Shown: positions 1-9,680, counted from the stretch's first letter. The stretch is DNA of 64,000 bases from Burkholderia arboris (GCF_902499125.1 NZ_CABVPX010000001.1:248001-312000); one strand, 5' to 3'. Program-made: numbers and translations. Notes: a model not told the origin generated them from the letters alone.

Positions 1-470
1 TGCAGGTACGGCACGGCCGGCACGACGAACACGCCGGTCGCGGCCGTCACGACACCCGTCAGGTAGCCGACCACGGCCGACAGCCATTTTTCATGGCGCC
101 CCGGCGCGGGCAGCCGCGCGGCAGCGAGCCCCCACAGCCCGTACAGGATCAGCACCACGCCGAGCGCCGCGTGCGTCCAGGAACTGCCGGCCGCGAGCGC
201 GGGCAACCCGCCCGTCAGCGTCCCGATCGTGAGACCGGCGAGCAGCGGCCACAGCCGGCGCAGCAGCGGGCCGAACGACGGGCCGAGCCACAACTGCCAC
301 ACGTTGGTGATGAACGACGGTACGAGCAGCAGGCTCGCCGCGGCCGACGGCGGCATCGCGAGCGTCAGCAGCCCCATCGCGATCGTCGGCAGCCCGAGCC
401 CGATCATGCCCTTGACCGCGCCGGCCAGCAGGAAAACCAGCACGATGATCGTCAGCGTATGAATTTGCAT
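1..470 (-). CDS. TauE/SafE-family permease, 3' part missing
   Basis: The reading frame starts at an ATG at 470 and runs off the left edge, so only about 156 N-terminal residues are visible. The start reads MQIHTLTIIVLVFLLAGAVK, and a glycine-rich stretch KGMIGLGLPTIAMGLL follows at residues 19-34, which is characteristic of the TauE/SafE (TSUP) anion exporters. Alternating hydrophobic segments fit an inner-membrane protein. These proteins move sulfite, sulfoacetate or other organosulfur anions, but the substrate cannot be told here. No ORF in this frame is closed inside the window. Family assignment is good; substrate unknown. Confidence 0.8.
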   Translation of the reverse strand, partial: MQIHTLTIIVLVFLLAGAVKGMIGLGLPTIAMGLLTLAMPPSAAASLLLVPSFITNVWQLWLGPSFGPLLRRLWPLLAGLTIGTLTGGLPALAAGSSWTHAALGVVLILYGLWGLAAARLPAPGRHEKWLSAVVGYLTGVVTAATGVFVVPAVPYL

Positions 471-566
471 GGAGGCGGCTCCATCCGGTTGAGTACGGCG
501 CCGATGGTGCCGCCCCGCCATGCTGCCCGCCATCTGGCTTTGCCTGATGCTGGCTAGGGCCCGCCG

Positions 567-587
567 GACGGGCCTGTCAGGCCCGTC
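567..587. terminator. Perfect 8-bp hairpin between two minus-strand genes
   Basis: GACGGGCC (567-574) and GGCCCGTC (580-587) form a perfect stem with a 5-base loop, inside a larger GCCGG/CCGGC pairing. It lies just after the stop of the aldo/keto reductase and before the permease start, both minus strand. There is no T-run, so it is at best a weak or factor-assisted terminator or a processing site. Confidence 0.35.
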
Positions 588-603
588 GATCCGGCCCCGT
601 GAA

Positions 604-1605
604 TCACCCCCGTCCCTGCTCGCTGTCGAGGTGCGCCATTTGAGCAGCCGGATAGCGCTCGCCGGCAGCCGCCCCGGCGGGCACCGCCGCTTCGATGCGG
701 GCGAGATCATTGACCGTTAGTTGCAACTTAGTCGCCAGCAAACCATCCTGCAGTTGCGTGCGCTTGCGCGCGCCGACCAGCGGCACGATGTCGGCGCCGC
801 GCGACAGCGCCCACGCGATCGCGACCTGCGCCGGATTGCTGCCCTTCTCGTCGGCGATCGTGCGCAGCGCATCGACGAGCGCGAGGTTGTGCTCGAGGTT
901 CTCGCCCTGGAAGCGCGGGCTCGCCGCGCGGAAATCGCGCTCGCCCTGCCGTGCCGCGCTCCAGCGCCCGCCGAGCAGCCCGCGCGACAGCACGCCGTAG
1001 GCCGTGACGCCGATGCCGAGCGCGCGACAGGTCGGCAGGATGTCGGCTTCGATCCCGCGCGACAGCAGCGAATACTCGATCTGCAAGTCGGCGATCGGTG
1101 CGACGGCCGCCGCGCGGCGGATCGTGTCGGCGCTGGCTTCGGACAGCCCGACATGGCGCACGTATCCGGCCTTCACGAGATCGGCGATCGCGCCGACCGT
1201 GTCCTCGATCGGCACGGCCGGATCGACGCGCGACGGCCGGTAGATGTCGATGTAGTCGGTGCCGAGCCGCTTCAGCGAATACGCGACGAAGTTCCGGATC
1301 GCGTCGGGCCGCGCGTCATAGCCGGCAAACCCGCCGGCCGGATCGCGCAGCGCGCCGAATTTCACGCTGATCAGCACCTGGTCGCGTGCCCGGCCGCGCA
1401 GCGCGTCGCGGATCAGCATCTCGTTGTCGCCCATCCCGTAGAAATCGCCGGTGTCGAGCATCGTGATGCCGTGGTCGAGCGCCGCATGCAGCGTCGCGAT
1501 GCTTTCGTCGCGGTCGGCCGGCCCGTAGAAGTCCGACATTCCCATGCAGCCGAGTGCGATGGCCGAAACCTGCGGGCCGGTGCGGCCCAGTTGACGCGTG
1601 TCCAT
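604..1605 (-). CDS. Aldo/keto reductase
   Basis: A 333-residue NADPH-dependent aldo/keto reductase of the (beta/alpha)8 type, cytoplasmic. It opens with [20 protein letters not shown], then DTGDFYG places the tetrad Asp51 and Tyr56, and LISVKFG gives Lys82. The fourth tetrad position, His in classical members, reads Ser125 in YRPSRVD. The C-terminal [14 protein letters not shown] is the usual cofactor-binding loop. The start at 1605 is chosen because AAGGAAAC lies upstream; an in-frame ATG at 1692 would add 29 residues unlike the family. Divergent from a LysR gene 143 bp away, which probably controls it. Physiological substrate not known. Confidence 0.9.
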   Translation of the reverse strand: MDTRQLGRTGPQVSAIALGCMGMSDFYGPADRDESIATLHAALDHGITMLDTGDFYGMGDNEMLIRDALRGRARDQVLISVKFGALRDPAGGFAGYDARPDAIRNFVAYSLKRLGTDYIDIYRPSRVDPAVPIEDTVGAIADLVKAGYVRHVGLSEASADTIRRAAAVAPIADLQIEYSLLSRGIEADILPTCRALGIGVTAYGVLSRGLLGGRWSAARQGERDFRAASPRFQGENLEHNLALVDALRTIADEKGSNPAQVAIAWALSRGADIVPLVGARKRTQLQDGLLATKLQLTVNDLARIEAAVPAGAAAGERYPAAQMAHLDSEQGRG

Positions 1606-1708
1606 GTCCGTTTCCTTCGAGTGGTGAGTGGATGGAGCGGATTCTGGTCGCTTTGCCGCGCGCGATAAACGCGAAACGTTCCACCAAACCATTCGACGCT
1701 GATTAACA

Positions 1709-1726
1709 ATGGAGACTGTCTTCCAT
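1709..1726. promoter_or_regulatory. Candidate LysR site ATGGA-N8-TCCAT
   Basis: A 5-bp inverted repeat sits 22 bp before the LysR start, between the divergent reductase and regulator genes. Position and symmetry suit a LysR autoregulatory site, but such short dyads occur by chance. Confidence 0.3.
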
Positions 1727-1748
1727 CACTGCCAAGGTTCTCGCCCGC

Positions 1749-2660
1749 ATGGATCATCTGCAAGCAATGCGCATCTTCGCTCGCGTCGCCCATCTCGGCA
1801 GCTTCACGAAGGCGGCCGAGCAACTGCAACTCCCCCGTCCGACCGTCAGCAACGCGGTCCAGTATCTGGAAAAGCACCTGAAGATCCGCCTGCTGCAACG
1901 CACGACGCGGCGCGTCGCGCTGACCGCCGAAGGCGCGACCTACTACGAGCGCTGCGTACGACTGCTCGCCGATCTCGACGATGTGGAAACGCTGTTCGAG
2001 GACGCCGGCACGTCGCCGCGCGGCGTGATCCGCGTCGACCTGCCCGAGCGTTTCGCGCTGAACCAGGTGATCCCGGCGCTACCGGATTTCCATGCGCGCT
2101 ACCCCGACCTGCGCGTCGTGATCAGCACGACCGACCGCTTCGTCGATCTCGTCGCCGACGGCATCGACTGCGCGGTGCGGGTCGGCGTGCTGTCCGATAC
2201 GTCGCTCGTCGCGCGGCGCGTCGGCGAGATGGCCCAGATCAACTGCGCGTCGCCCGCGTACCTGGCGCGCCACGGCACGCCGCGCTCGCCGGACGAGTTG
2301 CCGGACCACGTCGCGGTCGGCTATTTCTCGAGCCGCACGGGCCGCGAGCTGGACTGGGAATATGCGGACATGGATTCGGGCGACGTGCACACGGTGAAGA
2401 TGCACAGCGTCGTGTCGGTCAACAGCTCGCAGGCGTATCTCGCGTGCTGCGTCGCGGGCCTCGGGCTGATCCAGGCGCCGCGCGACGGGCTCGCGCCGCT
2501 GCTCGCCGACGGCGCGCTGGTCGAGGTGCTGCCGGAATGGAATGCGGGGCCGCTGCCCGTATCGGTGGTGTTCCCGACCGGCCGGCACCTGGCGCCGCGC
2601 GTGCGGATCTTCGTGGACTGGCTCGCGGAAACGCTCGGCGGCATGCACCGGGCGGACTGA
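1749..2660 (+). CDS. LysR-family transcriptional regulator
   Basis: A 303-residue LysR-type regulator of normal length. Residues 1-60 hold the winged helix-turn-helix, with the recognition region FTKAAEQLQLPRPTVSNAVQ and the wing LLQRTTRRVALT. The remainder is the periplasmic-binding-protein-like effector domain beginning near GVIRVDLPERFAL. The gene is divergent from the aldo/keto reductase at 604-1605, the standard arrangement for a LysR and its target. It belongs to the DsbC/CrgA-like subgroup by look, but the inducer is unknown. Confidence 0.92.
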   Translation: MDHLQAMRIFARVAHLGSFTKAAEQLQLPRPTVSNAVQYLEKHLKIRLLQRTTRRVALTAEGATYYERCVRLLADLDDVETLFEDAGTSPRGVIRVDLPERFALNQVIPALPDFHARYPDLRVVISTTDRFVDLVADGIDCAVRVGVLSDTSLVARRVGEMAQINCASPAYLARHGTPRSPDELPDHVAVGYFSSRTGRELDWEYADMDSGDVHTVKMHSVVSVNSSQAYLACCVAGLGLIQAPRDGLAPLLADGALVEVLPEWNAGPLPVSVVFPTGRHLAPRVRIFVDWLAETLGGMHRAD

Positions 2661-2711
2661 CGCGGACCGGTGCCGGGGCGCCCGGCCCCGGCCACCGGCC
2701 GGTCGAAACGA

Positions 2712-3866
2712 TCAGAACTTGTGGCGGATCGCGGCGCGCACCGCGAACTGGTTCGACGACGCCGACGGGCCGTCCGTCCCGACGACGTAGCCGCCGTCGG
2801 CCGCCGTGCCCGTCTTGTCGCCGGCCACCTTCTGCCACGCGCCCTGCAGGTACACGTCGGTGCGCTTCGACAGGCTGTAGTCGGCCATCAGGCCGACCGT
2901 GTGGTACTTCGGTTTGAACGAGCCGGCCGCGGCATCGAACTTGCCGTCCGTGTACACGTACTGCGCGCCGAGATAGAAATCGGGCGTGAGCTGGTACTTG
3001 CCGTTGATCTCGAAGTTCTGGAACTTGGTCGCGGTCAGCCCGAGGCCGGCGAACGTCGACGCCGGCAGGTAGACGGTCGACACCGGGTTCTTCACGTCCG
3101 TCTTCGTGTAGACGAAGCCGACCGTCGCCGGGCCGAACGTATAGTTCACGCCGCCGCCGAAGATGCGCAGGCGATCGGCGACGAAGTTCGCGTCGTCGGC
3201 CGAGATCGCGCCCGCGCTGCCGACGCCCGGGTTGTTCGCCTGCAGGTATGCAGCGGCGACCTGCAGCCCGGCCAGCGAATACTGCGCGCCGATGCTGTAC
3301 TGGCGGTTGTTCGAGAAGCCCGTGCTGTTGCTGAAGCTGTACGTGCCGCCGAACGTCAGGCCGTTCCAGTCGGGGCTCGCGTACTTGACCGTGTTGTTGA
3401 CGCGGAACGAGTTGTCCGTGTTGTCGTTGTCGAACGGGTGCGAGAACAGCGTGCCGCCCCAGTTGCCGTTCGCGGTCAGCGGCGCGAGATAGTCGACGAC
3501 GGAGTCGTACTGGCGGCCGAACGTCAGCGTGCCGAAGCGCGACTGGCTCAGCCCGACGAACGCCTGGCGGCCGAACATGCGGCCACCCTGGCCGAGCCGG
3601 CCGTTGTTCACGTCGAAACCGTTTTCCAGCGTGAAGATCGCCTTCAGTCCGCCGCCGAGATCCTCGCTGCCCTTCAGGCCCCAGCGGCTGCCCTGCGCAT
3701 AACCGCTCGCGAGCTGGTAATTCGTCTTTCCGACCCCATTGACGTTGACGTTGTTCGTGTAATTGAAGCCTTCGTCGATCAGGCCGTACAGCGTCACGCT
3801 GTTCTGGGCAAAGGCCGGCGCGGCGAAGGCAGCGAGCGCGGCGGCAAAAATGACGTGCTTCTTCAT
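2712..3866 (-). CDS. Outer-membrane porin, OmpC/OpcP type
   Basis: A 384-residue trimeric general porin. Residues 1-20 (MKKHVIFAAALAAFAAPAFA) are a classic signal peptide ending in an AxA cleavage site, followed by the Burkholderia/Neisseria porin opening QNSVTLYGLIDEG. Repeated amphipathic strands, the GRQAFVGLSQSRFGTLTFGR loop segment and a C-terminal phenylalanine (AIRHKF) fit a 16-strand barrel recognised by BAM. Upstream GGAGAT six bases before the ATG acts as ribosome site. It stands alone, convergent with the LysR gene. Confidence 0.95.
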   Translation of the reverse strand: MKKHVIFAAALAAFAAPAFAQNSVTLYGLIDEGFNYTNNVNVNGVGKTNYQLASGYAQGSRWGLKGSEDLGGGLKAIFTLENGFDVNNGRLGQGGRMFGRQAFVGLSQSRFGTLTFGRQYDSVVDYLAPLTANGNWGGTLFSHPFDNDNTDNSFRVNNTVKYASPDWNGLTFGGTYSFSNSTGFSNNRQYSIGAQYSLAGLQVAAAYLQANNPGVGSAGAISADDANFVADRLRIFGGGVNYTFGPATVGFVYTKTDVKNPVSTVYLPASTFAGLGLTATKFQNFEINGKYQLTPDFYLGAQYVYTDGKFDAAAGSFKPKYHTVGLMADYSLSKRTDVYLQGAWQKVAGDKTGTAADGGYVVGTDGPSASSNQFAVRAAIRHKF

Positions 3867-4247
3867 GACGGATCTCCGGAGCCGAGGGCCGGGCAGGCCG
3901 AGCGCCCGGCGAATGTTTGGTCTGTTCTATGTGTGGCCCGCAGGGCGGACGACGCGGTGTGCGGCCGCGTGAGGACAAAATGGTGTCACGTCGGAAACCG
4001 TCCGTCCATCGGGGGTTGATCACCGCGCGCAAAGCGTTGCGCTCGTCCAACTGCTCCGTTGCGCCGACAGCCTGACCGGGCTTATCGGCAGCGGCGGGCC
4101 GGCCCGCCATCCGCGTAAACCCGGCCGGTGTCGCATCGGTGGCACAATGCGCATCCGTTCGCCATTTCTTCACGAAGTCATGCTTCACCCCGATTCATGC
4201 GCGGCATGGGCCGGCCGCGCCCGCGGCCCGCGCCGGGACGCGATCCG
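3867..4247. other. Intergenic region between porin and OpgC
   Basis: This 381-bp stretch separates divergent genes and must hold the porin promoter. An ORF in the opgC frame extends up into it to 4128 but the added residues resemble no protein. I see no strong sigma-70 match, dyad or RNA gene. Confidence 0.5.
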
Positions 4248-5345
4248 ATGACCGCGCCTGCCCGGGCCGGCCGCTACGCCGAACTCGATTTCTTCCGCGG
4301 CCTCGTGCTGCTCGTCATCGTCGTCGACCACATCGGCGGCAGCATCCTGTCGCGCGTGACGCTGCACGCGTATGCGCTGTGCGATGCGGCCGAGGTGTTC
4401 GTGTTCCTCGGCGGCTTCGCGACCGCCATCGCGTACAACTCGCTCGCCGAGCGGCACGACGAGGCCGCCGCGCGCCAGCGCTTCATCCGGCGCGCGTTCG
4501 AGATCTATCGCGCATTCCTCGTGACGGCCGGCCTGATGCTGCTGATCACGGCCGCGCTGAACGCGTTCGCGATCGACGGCCCGAACATGCCGACCAACGA
4601 TCTCGACGGCCTGCTCCACAAGCCGCTCGCCGCGCTGCGCGACATCCTGTTGTTCCGCCGCCAGCCGTATCTCGCGTCGGTGCTGCCGATGTACGCGTTC
4701 TTCGCGCTGCTCGTCCCGCTCGCCTTGCCGCTCGCACGCACGCAGCCGTGGCTGATGCTCGCGTTCAGCGGGTCGCTGTGGTACGCGGCGCCGCACGTCG
4801 CGCGCTTCCTGCCGACCGTCGAAGGCGCGCCGTGGGACTTCAATCCGTTCGCGTGGCAGTTCCTGTTCGTGCTCGGCGTGATCGCGCGCTGCCAGCCCGT
4901 CTACCAGACGCTCGCACCCAAGCCGCAAGGCTGGCTGCTGACGGCCGTGTCGCTCGCGATCGTCGCGGCCGGCGCGTACTACCGGCTGCGCATCGAGCCG
5001 TTCCCGACCGATCCGTCGATCAAGCAGAACCTCGGCGCGCTGCGGCTCGTGAACTTCCTCGCGATCGCGTGGCTCGCCGCCAAGCTCGTGCACCTCGGCT
5101 GGATGAAGAAGGTCGCGCACGCGATGCCGTGGATCGGCACGATCGGCCGGCAGGGGCTGCTGTGCTTCGTCGCGGGCACCGGCATCTCGCTCGCGGTCGA
5201 TTCGCTGCTCTACCAGGCGACCGAAGGCTATCTCAACGTGCCGCTCGGCCTCACCGCCGACGTCGTCGCGATGGGCCTGCTGTACCTCGTGGCCAAACTC
5301 TACGGGCCGCTCGTCGCGCGGCTGCCGTTCCGTTCGCGGCGATGA
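4248..5345 (+). CDS. OpgC-family membrane acyltransferase
   Basis: About 365 residues with roughly ten hydrophobic segments. The start RYAELDFFRGLVLLVIVVDH is the signature of the OpgC group of acyltransferase-3-like proteins, which succinylate osmoregulated periplasmic glucans in the inner membrane. An early VFVFLGGFATAIAYN segment follows at about residues 57-71. The ATG at 4248 is preferred because this motif should lie close to the N-terminus; an upstream in-frame ATG at 4128 would add 40 basic, proline-rich residues. Burkholderia often carry several such genes away from opgGH, so the true acceptor is uncertain. Confidence 0.8.
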   Translation: MTAPARAGRYAELDFFRGLVLLVIVVDHIGGSILSRVTLHAYALCDAAEVFVFLGGFATAIAYNSLAERHDEAAARQRFIRRAFEIYRAFLVTAGLMLLITAALNAFAIDGPNMPTNDLDGLLHKPLAALRDILLFRRQPYLASVLPMYAFFALLVPLALPLARTQPWLMLAFSGSLWYAAPHVARFLPTVEGAPWDFNPFAWQFLFVLGVIARCQPVYQTLAPKPQGWLLTAVSLAIVAAGAYYRLRIEPFPTDPSIKQNLGALRLVNFLAIAWLAAKLVHLGWMKKVAHAMPWIGTIGRQGLLCFVAGTGISLAVDSLLYQATEGYLNVPLGLTADVVAMGLLYLVAKLYGPLVARLPFRSRR

Positions 5346-5406
5346 TGCGCCGCACCGTCACGCGCCGCTGCTACGATAGCCGGCGCCTCTCCTGAAACGC
5401 TTCGCC

Positions 5407-6339
5407 ATGCGCCGACTCACCCTTCCGTTCGCCATCGCCCTGATCGCCGGCTCCATCGCCGCGGCCCGCGCCACGCCGGCCGCGCCGCCGGTCCAGCCCG
5501 CGCCGCCGCCGGCCGTGCAGACCGCGACGACGCCGTCGTCGATCCAGGAACCGCCGGTCAATCCGGGCAGCAGCGTCGTGCTGCGCACGTTCCGGTCGGC
5601 CTCGCTGAAGCGCGACTGGTCGTATACGGTCTACCTGCCACCCGGCTACAACCCGGAAGGCGCGCGCTACCCGGTGATGTACCTGCTGCACGGCAATGCC
5701 GGCAACGCGAACGACTGGGTCACGCAGGGCCGGCTGCAGGCGACCGCCGATACGCTGATCGAGCGCCGCGAGATTCCGCCCGTCGTGATCGTGATGCCGC
5801 AGGGTGGCACCGACTGGTACGTCGACCGCAAGGAGAAGATGCAGAGCGCGTTCCTCAACGACCTGCTGCCCGAGGTCGAGGCGCACTTCGCGGTGTCGAA
5901 CCAGCGAGCGGGCCGTGCGATCGGCGGCGTGTCGATGGGTGGCTTCGGCGCGCTGCGCTTCTCGCTGCTCGAACCGGGGCTGTTCTGCGGCGCGATGCTG
6001 CTGAGCCCCGCGATCTATGCGAACGAGCCGCCGCTCAATTCGGCCGCGCGCTACGTCGGCGTGTTCGGCGACCGGCAGTTCGACTCGCGCGTGTGGCACG
6101 AACTCAACTACCCGGCGCTGCTGCGCGGTTATTTCGCGCGCAGCTGGCGCGTGCCGATGTTCATCGCGGCCGGCGACGACGACCTGACGATCCAGGCCGA
6201 ATCGAGCGTGCTGTACACGCACCTGCGCCGCGCGCAGAACCCGGCCGAGCTGCGCATCGTCGACGGCGGGCATACGTGGGACGTGTGGCGCGGGCTGCTC
6301 GGGCAGGGGTTGAAGTACGCGCTCGAGTGCGTGAAGTGA
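5407..6339 (+). CDS. Secreted esterase, putative-esterase (EstA/FGH-like) family
   Basis: A 310-residue alpha/beta hydrolase of the putative esterase family that includes feruloyl esterase, S-formylglutathione hydrolase and antigen 85. The first ~22 residues look like a signal peptide, followed by a proline-rich linker to about residue 50. MYLLHGNAGN is the oxyanion-hole region, GVSMGGFG carries the nucleophile Ser176, and GGHTWDVW near the end the histidine. It follows the OpgC gene by 61 bp in the same direction and may be cotranscribed, which would suit an envelope role. Substrate unknown. Confidence 0.85.
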   Translation: MRRLTLPFAIALIAGSIAAARATPAAPPVQPAPPPAVQTATTPSSIQEPPVNPGSSVVLRTFRSASLKRDWSYTVYLPPGYNPEGARYPVMYLLHGNAGNANDWVTQGRLQATADTLIERREIPPVVIVMPQGGTDWYVDRKEKMQSAFLNDLLPEVEAHFAVSNQRAGRAIGGVSMGGFGALRFSLLEPGLFCGAMLLSPAIYANEPPLNSAARYVGVFGDRQFDSRVWHELNYPALLRGYFARSWRVPMFIAAGDDDLTIQAESSVLYTHLRRAQNPAELRIVDGGHTWDVWRGLLGQGLKYALECVK

Positions 6340-6346
6340 CGGCAGG

Positions 6347-6368
6347 CGGGCGTTGCGCCGCCCGTTTT
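6347..6368 (+). terminator. Probable intrinsic terminator after the esterase
   Basis: CGGGCG (6347-6352) pairs with CGCCCG (6359-6364) and is followed by TTTT. It starts 8 bp after the esterase stop codon. Confidence 0.55.
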
Positions 6369-6456
6369 CGTCTGGCGGGCCGCTCACCGGCCGGTAGCCG
6401 TCGAGCGGCATGCGCGCCGATACGCTGCCCGCGTCACGCAGGCACGCAGGCCGCCA

Positions 6457-7671
6457 TCAAAGCCACGTCCCGCCCTGCCGCTCGCTCGGCGCCTCGTTGA
6501 GCGCATCGAAGTCGTGGATCCAGTCCAGGTGATGCAGCACGCTGTCGCGTTCGGCCAGACGCGCGTTGCGCGCCTGCGCAGCCGGCCCGTCGGGCAGGTG
6601 CAGCACGTCGGCCGCTGAAATCGACGCGTACTGCACCTTGCGCGTGCGGCCGCGACGCAGCCGCTCGTACGCTTCCTGCGCTTCACGCCAATTCCCCGGC
6701 CCTGCCTTCGCGAGTTGCGCCGCCAGCACCACCGCATCCTCGATCGACTGGTTCGCCCCCTGCCCATGGTGCGGCACCAGCGCGTGCGCGGCATCGCCGA
6801 TCAGCGTCACACGCCCGCGGCTCCAGCGGCCGAGCGGCGGACGGTGGAACAGCCCCCAGCGCTGGCTGACCGGCACCGCGGTGATCATCTGCACCACGGC
6901 CGGATGCCAGCCCCCGAACGCGCGCAGTTGCTCGCCCTCCTCGGCCGGCATGACCCAGTCGCGCGACGGCCACGGTGACGGATGCCGCTCGACCAGCAGG
7001 AAATTCTGGTCGCCGTTGTCGCCGATCGGATAGTGCAGCAGATGCCCGTGCGGCCCGACCCAGAACTGGATCGTCTCAGGATCGGGCAGCAAATCCATGC
7101 GCGCGGCCGGCACCACGCCGCGAAAACCCGAACAGCCCGAGTACAGCGCATCGTCGTAGCCGAGCATCCAGCGTCGCGTGATCGAACGCGCGCCGTCCGC
7201 GCCGATCACGAGATCGGCTTCGATGCGTGCGCCGTTGTCGAACGACAGCGTGACGCGCTCGGGATGCTGCGCGAGATCGACCAGCCGATGGCCGAGATGG
7301 ATGCGTTCGAGGCCGACCGCCTTCGACAGCACGGCCTGCAAATCCGCGCGATGCACGCCCCAGTACGCGCCGCCGAATTGCCGGCGGTAATCGGGAGTGC
7401 CGCGATGATGGCCGATCACCGCGCCGCTGCGCCCGTCGCGATAGACGAGACCCGGGATGTCCGCGCATACCGCATCGAAGGCCGCGCGCAGACCCATGCG
7501 TTCGTAGAAGCGCGTCGCATTGGCCGACAGCGCGACGGCCGCGCCGACTTCGCGCAATTCATGGGTCTGCTCGTAGAGTTGGGCGTCGATGCCGTGCTCG
7601 CGCAACGCGAGCGCGAGGGTCAGGCCGCCGATGCCGGCGCCGACGATCGCAATCTTCAGGTTCGTCTGCAT
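6457..7671 (-). CDS. FAD-dependent aromatic monooxygenase, salicylate-hydroxylase-like
   Basis: A 404-residue class A flavoprotein monooxygenase. Residues 7-20 give the FAD Rossmann motif AIVGAGIGGLTLAL, DLVIGADGARS is the DG motif, and RVTLIGDAAHALVPHHGQGA is the GD motif contacting the FAD ribityl. Such enzymes hydroxylate phenolic acids using NAD(P)H and O2 in the cytoplasm. It is divergent from a NahR-like LysR gene with a candidate operator between them, supporting an inducible aromatic-degradation step. Exact substrate (salicylate, hydroxybenzoate, nicotinate derivative) cannot be settled from sequence. Confidence 0.88.
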   Translation of the reverse strand: MQTNLKIAIVGAGIGGLTLALALREHGIDAQLYEQTHELREVGAAVALSANATRFYERMGLRAAFDAVCADIPGLVYRDGRSGAVIGHHRGTPDYRRQFGGAYWGVHRADLQAVLSKAVGLERIHLGHRLVDLAQHPERVTLSFDNGARIEADLVIGADGARSITRRWMLGYDDALYSGCSGFRGVVPAARMDLLPDPETIQFWVGPHGHLLHYPIGDNGDQNFLLVERHPSPWPSRDWVMPAEEGEQLRAFGGWHPAVVQMITAVPVSQRWGLFHRPPLGRWSRGRVTLIGDAAHALVPHHGQGANQSIEDAVVLAAQLAKAGPGNWREAQEAYERLRRGRTRKVQYASISAADVLHLPDGPAAQARNARLAERDSVLHHLDWIHDFDALNEAPSERQGGTWL

Positions 7672-7783
7672 GATGAAGATGTCTCCGATATTCCTATGTG
7701 GGGTCTGCGACTTGCGCAGCGGTCATGTCGAATGCATGCGCCGTATCGGTATTTTCAGGAGTGGACTTTCATCCCGCAATAAA

Positions 7784-7803
7784 ATGAAATGAATCTGCTT
7801 CAT
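7784..7803. promoter_or_regulatory. Candidate LysR operator ATGAA-N10-TTCAT
   Basis: A perfect 5-bp dyad with a 10-base spacer lies 34 bp before the LysR start and about 110 bp before the divergent monooxygenase. Size and place suit a LysR recognition site. Confidence 0.4.
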
Positions 7804-7837
7804 CACCAAATGCAATGAACTGGGCCATGCGAAACCG

Positions 7838-8782
7838 ATGGAACTGAGCGAGATCGACCTCAACCTGCTGCTGCTTTTCCAGCGGCTGATGCAGGAGCGG
7901 CGCGTGTCGAGCGTCGCCGAACAGATGAACATGAGCCAGCCGGGCGTCAGCAACGCGCTCGCGAAGCTGCGCCGCCGGCTCGGCGATCCGCTGTTCGTGC
8001 GCGGGCCGGGTGGTGTCGTGCCGACGCCGTTCGCGCTGCGTCTCGCGGAACCCGTGTCGCATGCGCTCGCGACGCTGCATGCCGCGCTGAATCCCGAGAC
8101 CGGTTTCGATCCGTTGCGCGCCACGCGGACGCTGACCATCGGCATGACCGACATCGGCGAAGTCGTGTTCCTGCCCGCGCTGCTCGAACACCTGTCGCAC
8201 GCGGCACCGGGCATCGCGCTCAATACCGTGCGCGACACGAGCGTCAACCTCAGCGACGAAATGGCCGACGGCCGCGTCGATCTCGCGATCGGCCTGCTGC
8301 CGCAGCTCAAGGGCGGGTTCTATCAGCGCCGGCTGTTCGATCAGCGCTATGTGTGCCTGTTCCGGCGCGGGCACCCGCTCGAGGACGCGCCGCTGACGGT
8401 CGACGCGTGGTGCGACGCCGAGCATCTGGTGGTGGTGTCGGCCGGCACCGGTCACGGGCAGGTGGACGAATGGCTGAAGCGGCGCCGCGTGAAGCGCCAG
8501 GTACGGCTGACGGTGCCGCATTTCATGAGCGTGGGCTACATCCTGCAGCGCACCGACCTGATCGCGACGGTGCCCGAGCACCTCGCGCTGCAACTCGCCG
8601 CGCCGTTCTCGCTCGGCTGGCGCGCGTTGCCCGTCACGCTGCCCGGTGCGCCGATCCATATGCTGTGGCACACGCGGGTCAATCAGGACGAAGGGAACCG
8701 GTGGCTGCGCGACGTGGTGGTCGATCTGTTTGCGGAAACGGGCGCGCACGCGAAGAAGCGTTCGCCTGGCCGGAAGAAATAG
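7838..8782 (+). CDS. LysR-family regulator, NahR/NodD-like
   Basis: A 314-residue LysR regulator. The opening MELSEIDLNLLLLFQRLMQE and the helix-turn-helix SVAEQMNMSQPGVSNALAKL with LFVRGPGGVVPTPFA are typical of the NahR/NodD/LinR branch that senses aromatic compounds. The effector domain starts near TLTIGMTDIGEVVFLPALLE. The tail is lysine- and arginine-rich (KKRSPGRKK). Divergent transcription from the class A monooxygenase at 6457-7671 makes that gene the likely target. Inducer inferred as an aromatic acid, not shown. Confidence 0.92.
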   Translation: MELSEIDLNLLLLFQRLMQERRVSSVAEQMNMSQPGVSNALAKLRRRLGDPLFVRGPGGVVPTPFALRLAEPVSHALATLHAALNPETGFDPLRATRTLTIGMTDIGEVVFLPALLEHLSHAAPGIALNTVRDTSVNLSDEMADGRVDLAIGLLPQLKGGFYQRRLFDQRYVCLFRRGHPLEDAPLTVDAWCDAEHLVVVSAGTGHGQVDEWLKRRRVKRQVRLTVPHFMSVGYILQRTDLIATVPEHLALQLAAPFSLGWRALPVTLPGAPIHMLWHTRVNQDEGNRWLRDVVVDLFAETGAHAKKRSPGRKK

Positions 8783-8921
8783 CTGCGGTTATCGCGCGGC
8801 CGGGTGCGCTTGCGATGTCGCTTGAATCCGTATGCCGCGCATTTCGTCTACATTGCCGAAGTGGCGATGACACCGGTCGTCGCCCGCATCACCCGTCACT
8901 CAACCAGCAGGAAATCAAGCC

Positions 8922-9680
8922 ATGTCTGTCTCGAAGCAATTCGCAGCCGTCACGGGCGCCGGCTCCGGCATCGGTCGTGCAGCGGCCATCGCGCTCGCTG
9001 CCGCGGGCTTCACCGTCGCGCTGCTCGGGCGCAACGCGGCATCGCTGCGCGAAACGCAGGATGCGATCCACGCCGCCGGCGGCGATGCGCAGGTGTTTCC
9101 CGCCGACGTGACCGACGAAGCATCGGTCGACCACGCGTTCGCGCAGATCGCGCAGCAGTTCGGCCGGCTGGACGTCCTGTTCAACAATGCCGGGCGCAAC
9201 GCCCCCGCCGTTTCGCTCGACGAATACGACTTCGACGTGTGGAACAGCGTCGTCGCGACGAACCTGACCGGCGTCTTTCTGTGCGCGCGGGCCGCGTGGC
9301 GCCTGATGAAAGCGCAAACGCCGCAGGGCGGCCGCATCATCAACAACGGCTCGATCTCGGCACACGCGCCGCGCCCCGATACGATCGCGTACACCGCCAC
9401 CAAGCACGCGGTGACCGGGATCACCAAATCGCTGGCGCTCGACGGCCGCCGCTACAACATCGCGTGCGGCCAGATCGACATCGGCAACGCGGCCACGGCG
9501 CTGACGGACCGGATGACGCAAGGTGTCCCGCAAGCGGATGGCAGCCTGGCACCCGAGGCGCGCATGGACGTCGCGCATGTCGCGAACGCGATCGTCCAGA
9601 TGGCGAACCTGCCGCTGGACACGAACATCCTCACCATGACGATCATGGCGACCGCCATGCCGTTCGTCGGTCGCGGATAA
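8922..9680 (+). CDS. SDR-family oxidoreductase
   Basis: A 252-residue classical short-chain dehydrogenase/reductase. [17 protein letters not shown] (residues 10-26) is the TGxxxGxG cofactor site, [10 protein letters not shown] the NAG motif, NNGSISAH the catalytic Ser region and YTATKHA the YxxxK pair. Cytoplasmic NAD(P)-dependent redox enzyme, substrate unknown. AGGAAAT lies upstream of the ATG. It stands 139 bp after the LysR gene and could be read through from it, but a relation to the aromatic locus is only inferred. Confidence 0.92.
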   Translation: MSVSKQFAAVTGAGSGIGRAAAIALAAAGFTVALLGRNAASLRETQDAIHAAGGDAQVFPADVTDEASVDHAFAQIAQQFGRLDVLFNNAGRNAPAVSLDEYDFDVWNSVVATNLTGVFLCARAAWRLMKAQTPQGGRIINNGSISAHAPRPDTIAYTATKHAVTGITKSLALDGRRYNIACGQIDIGNAATALTDRMTQGVPQADGSLAPEARMDVAHVANAIVQMANLPLDTNILTMTIMATAMPFVGRG

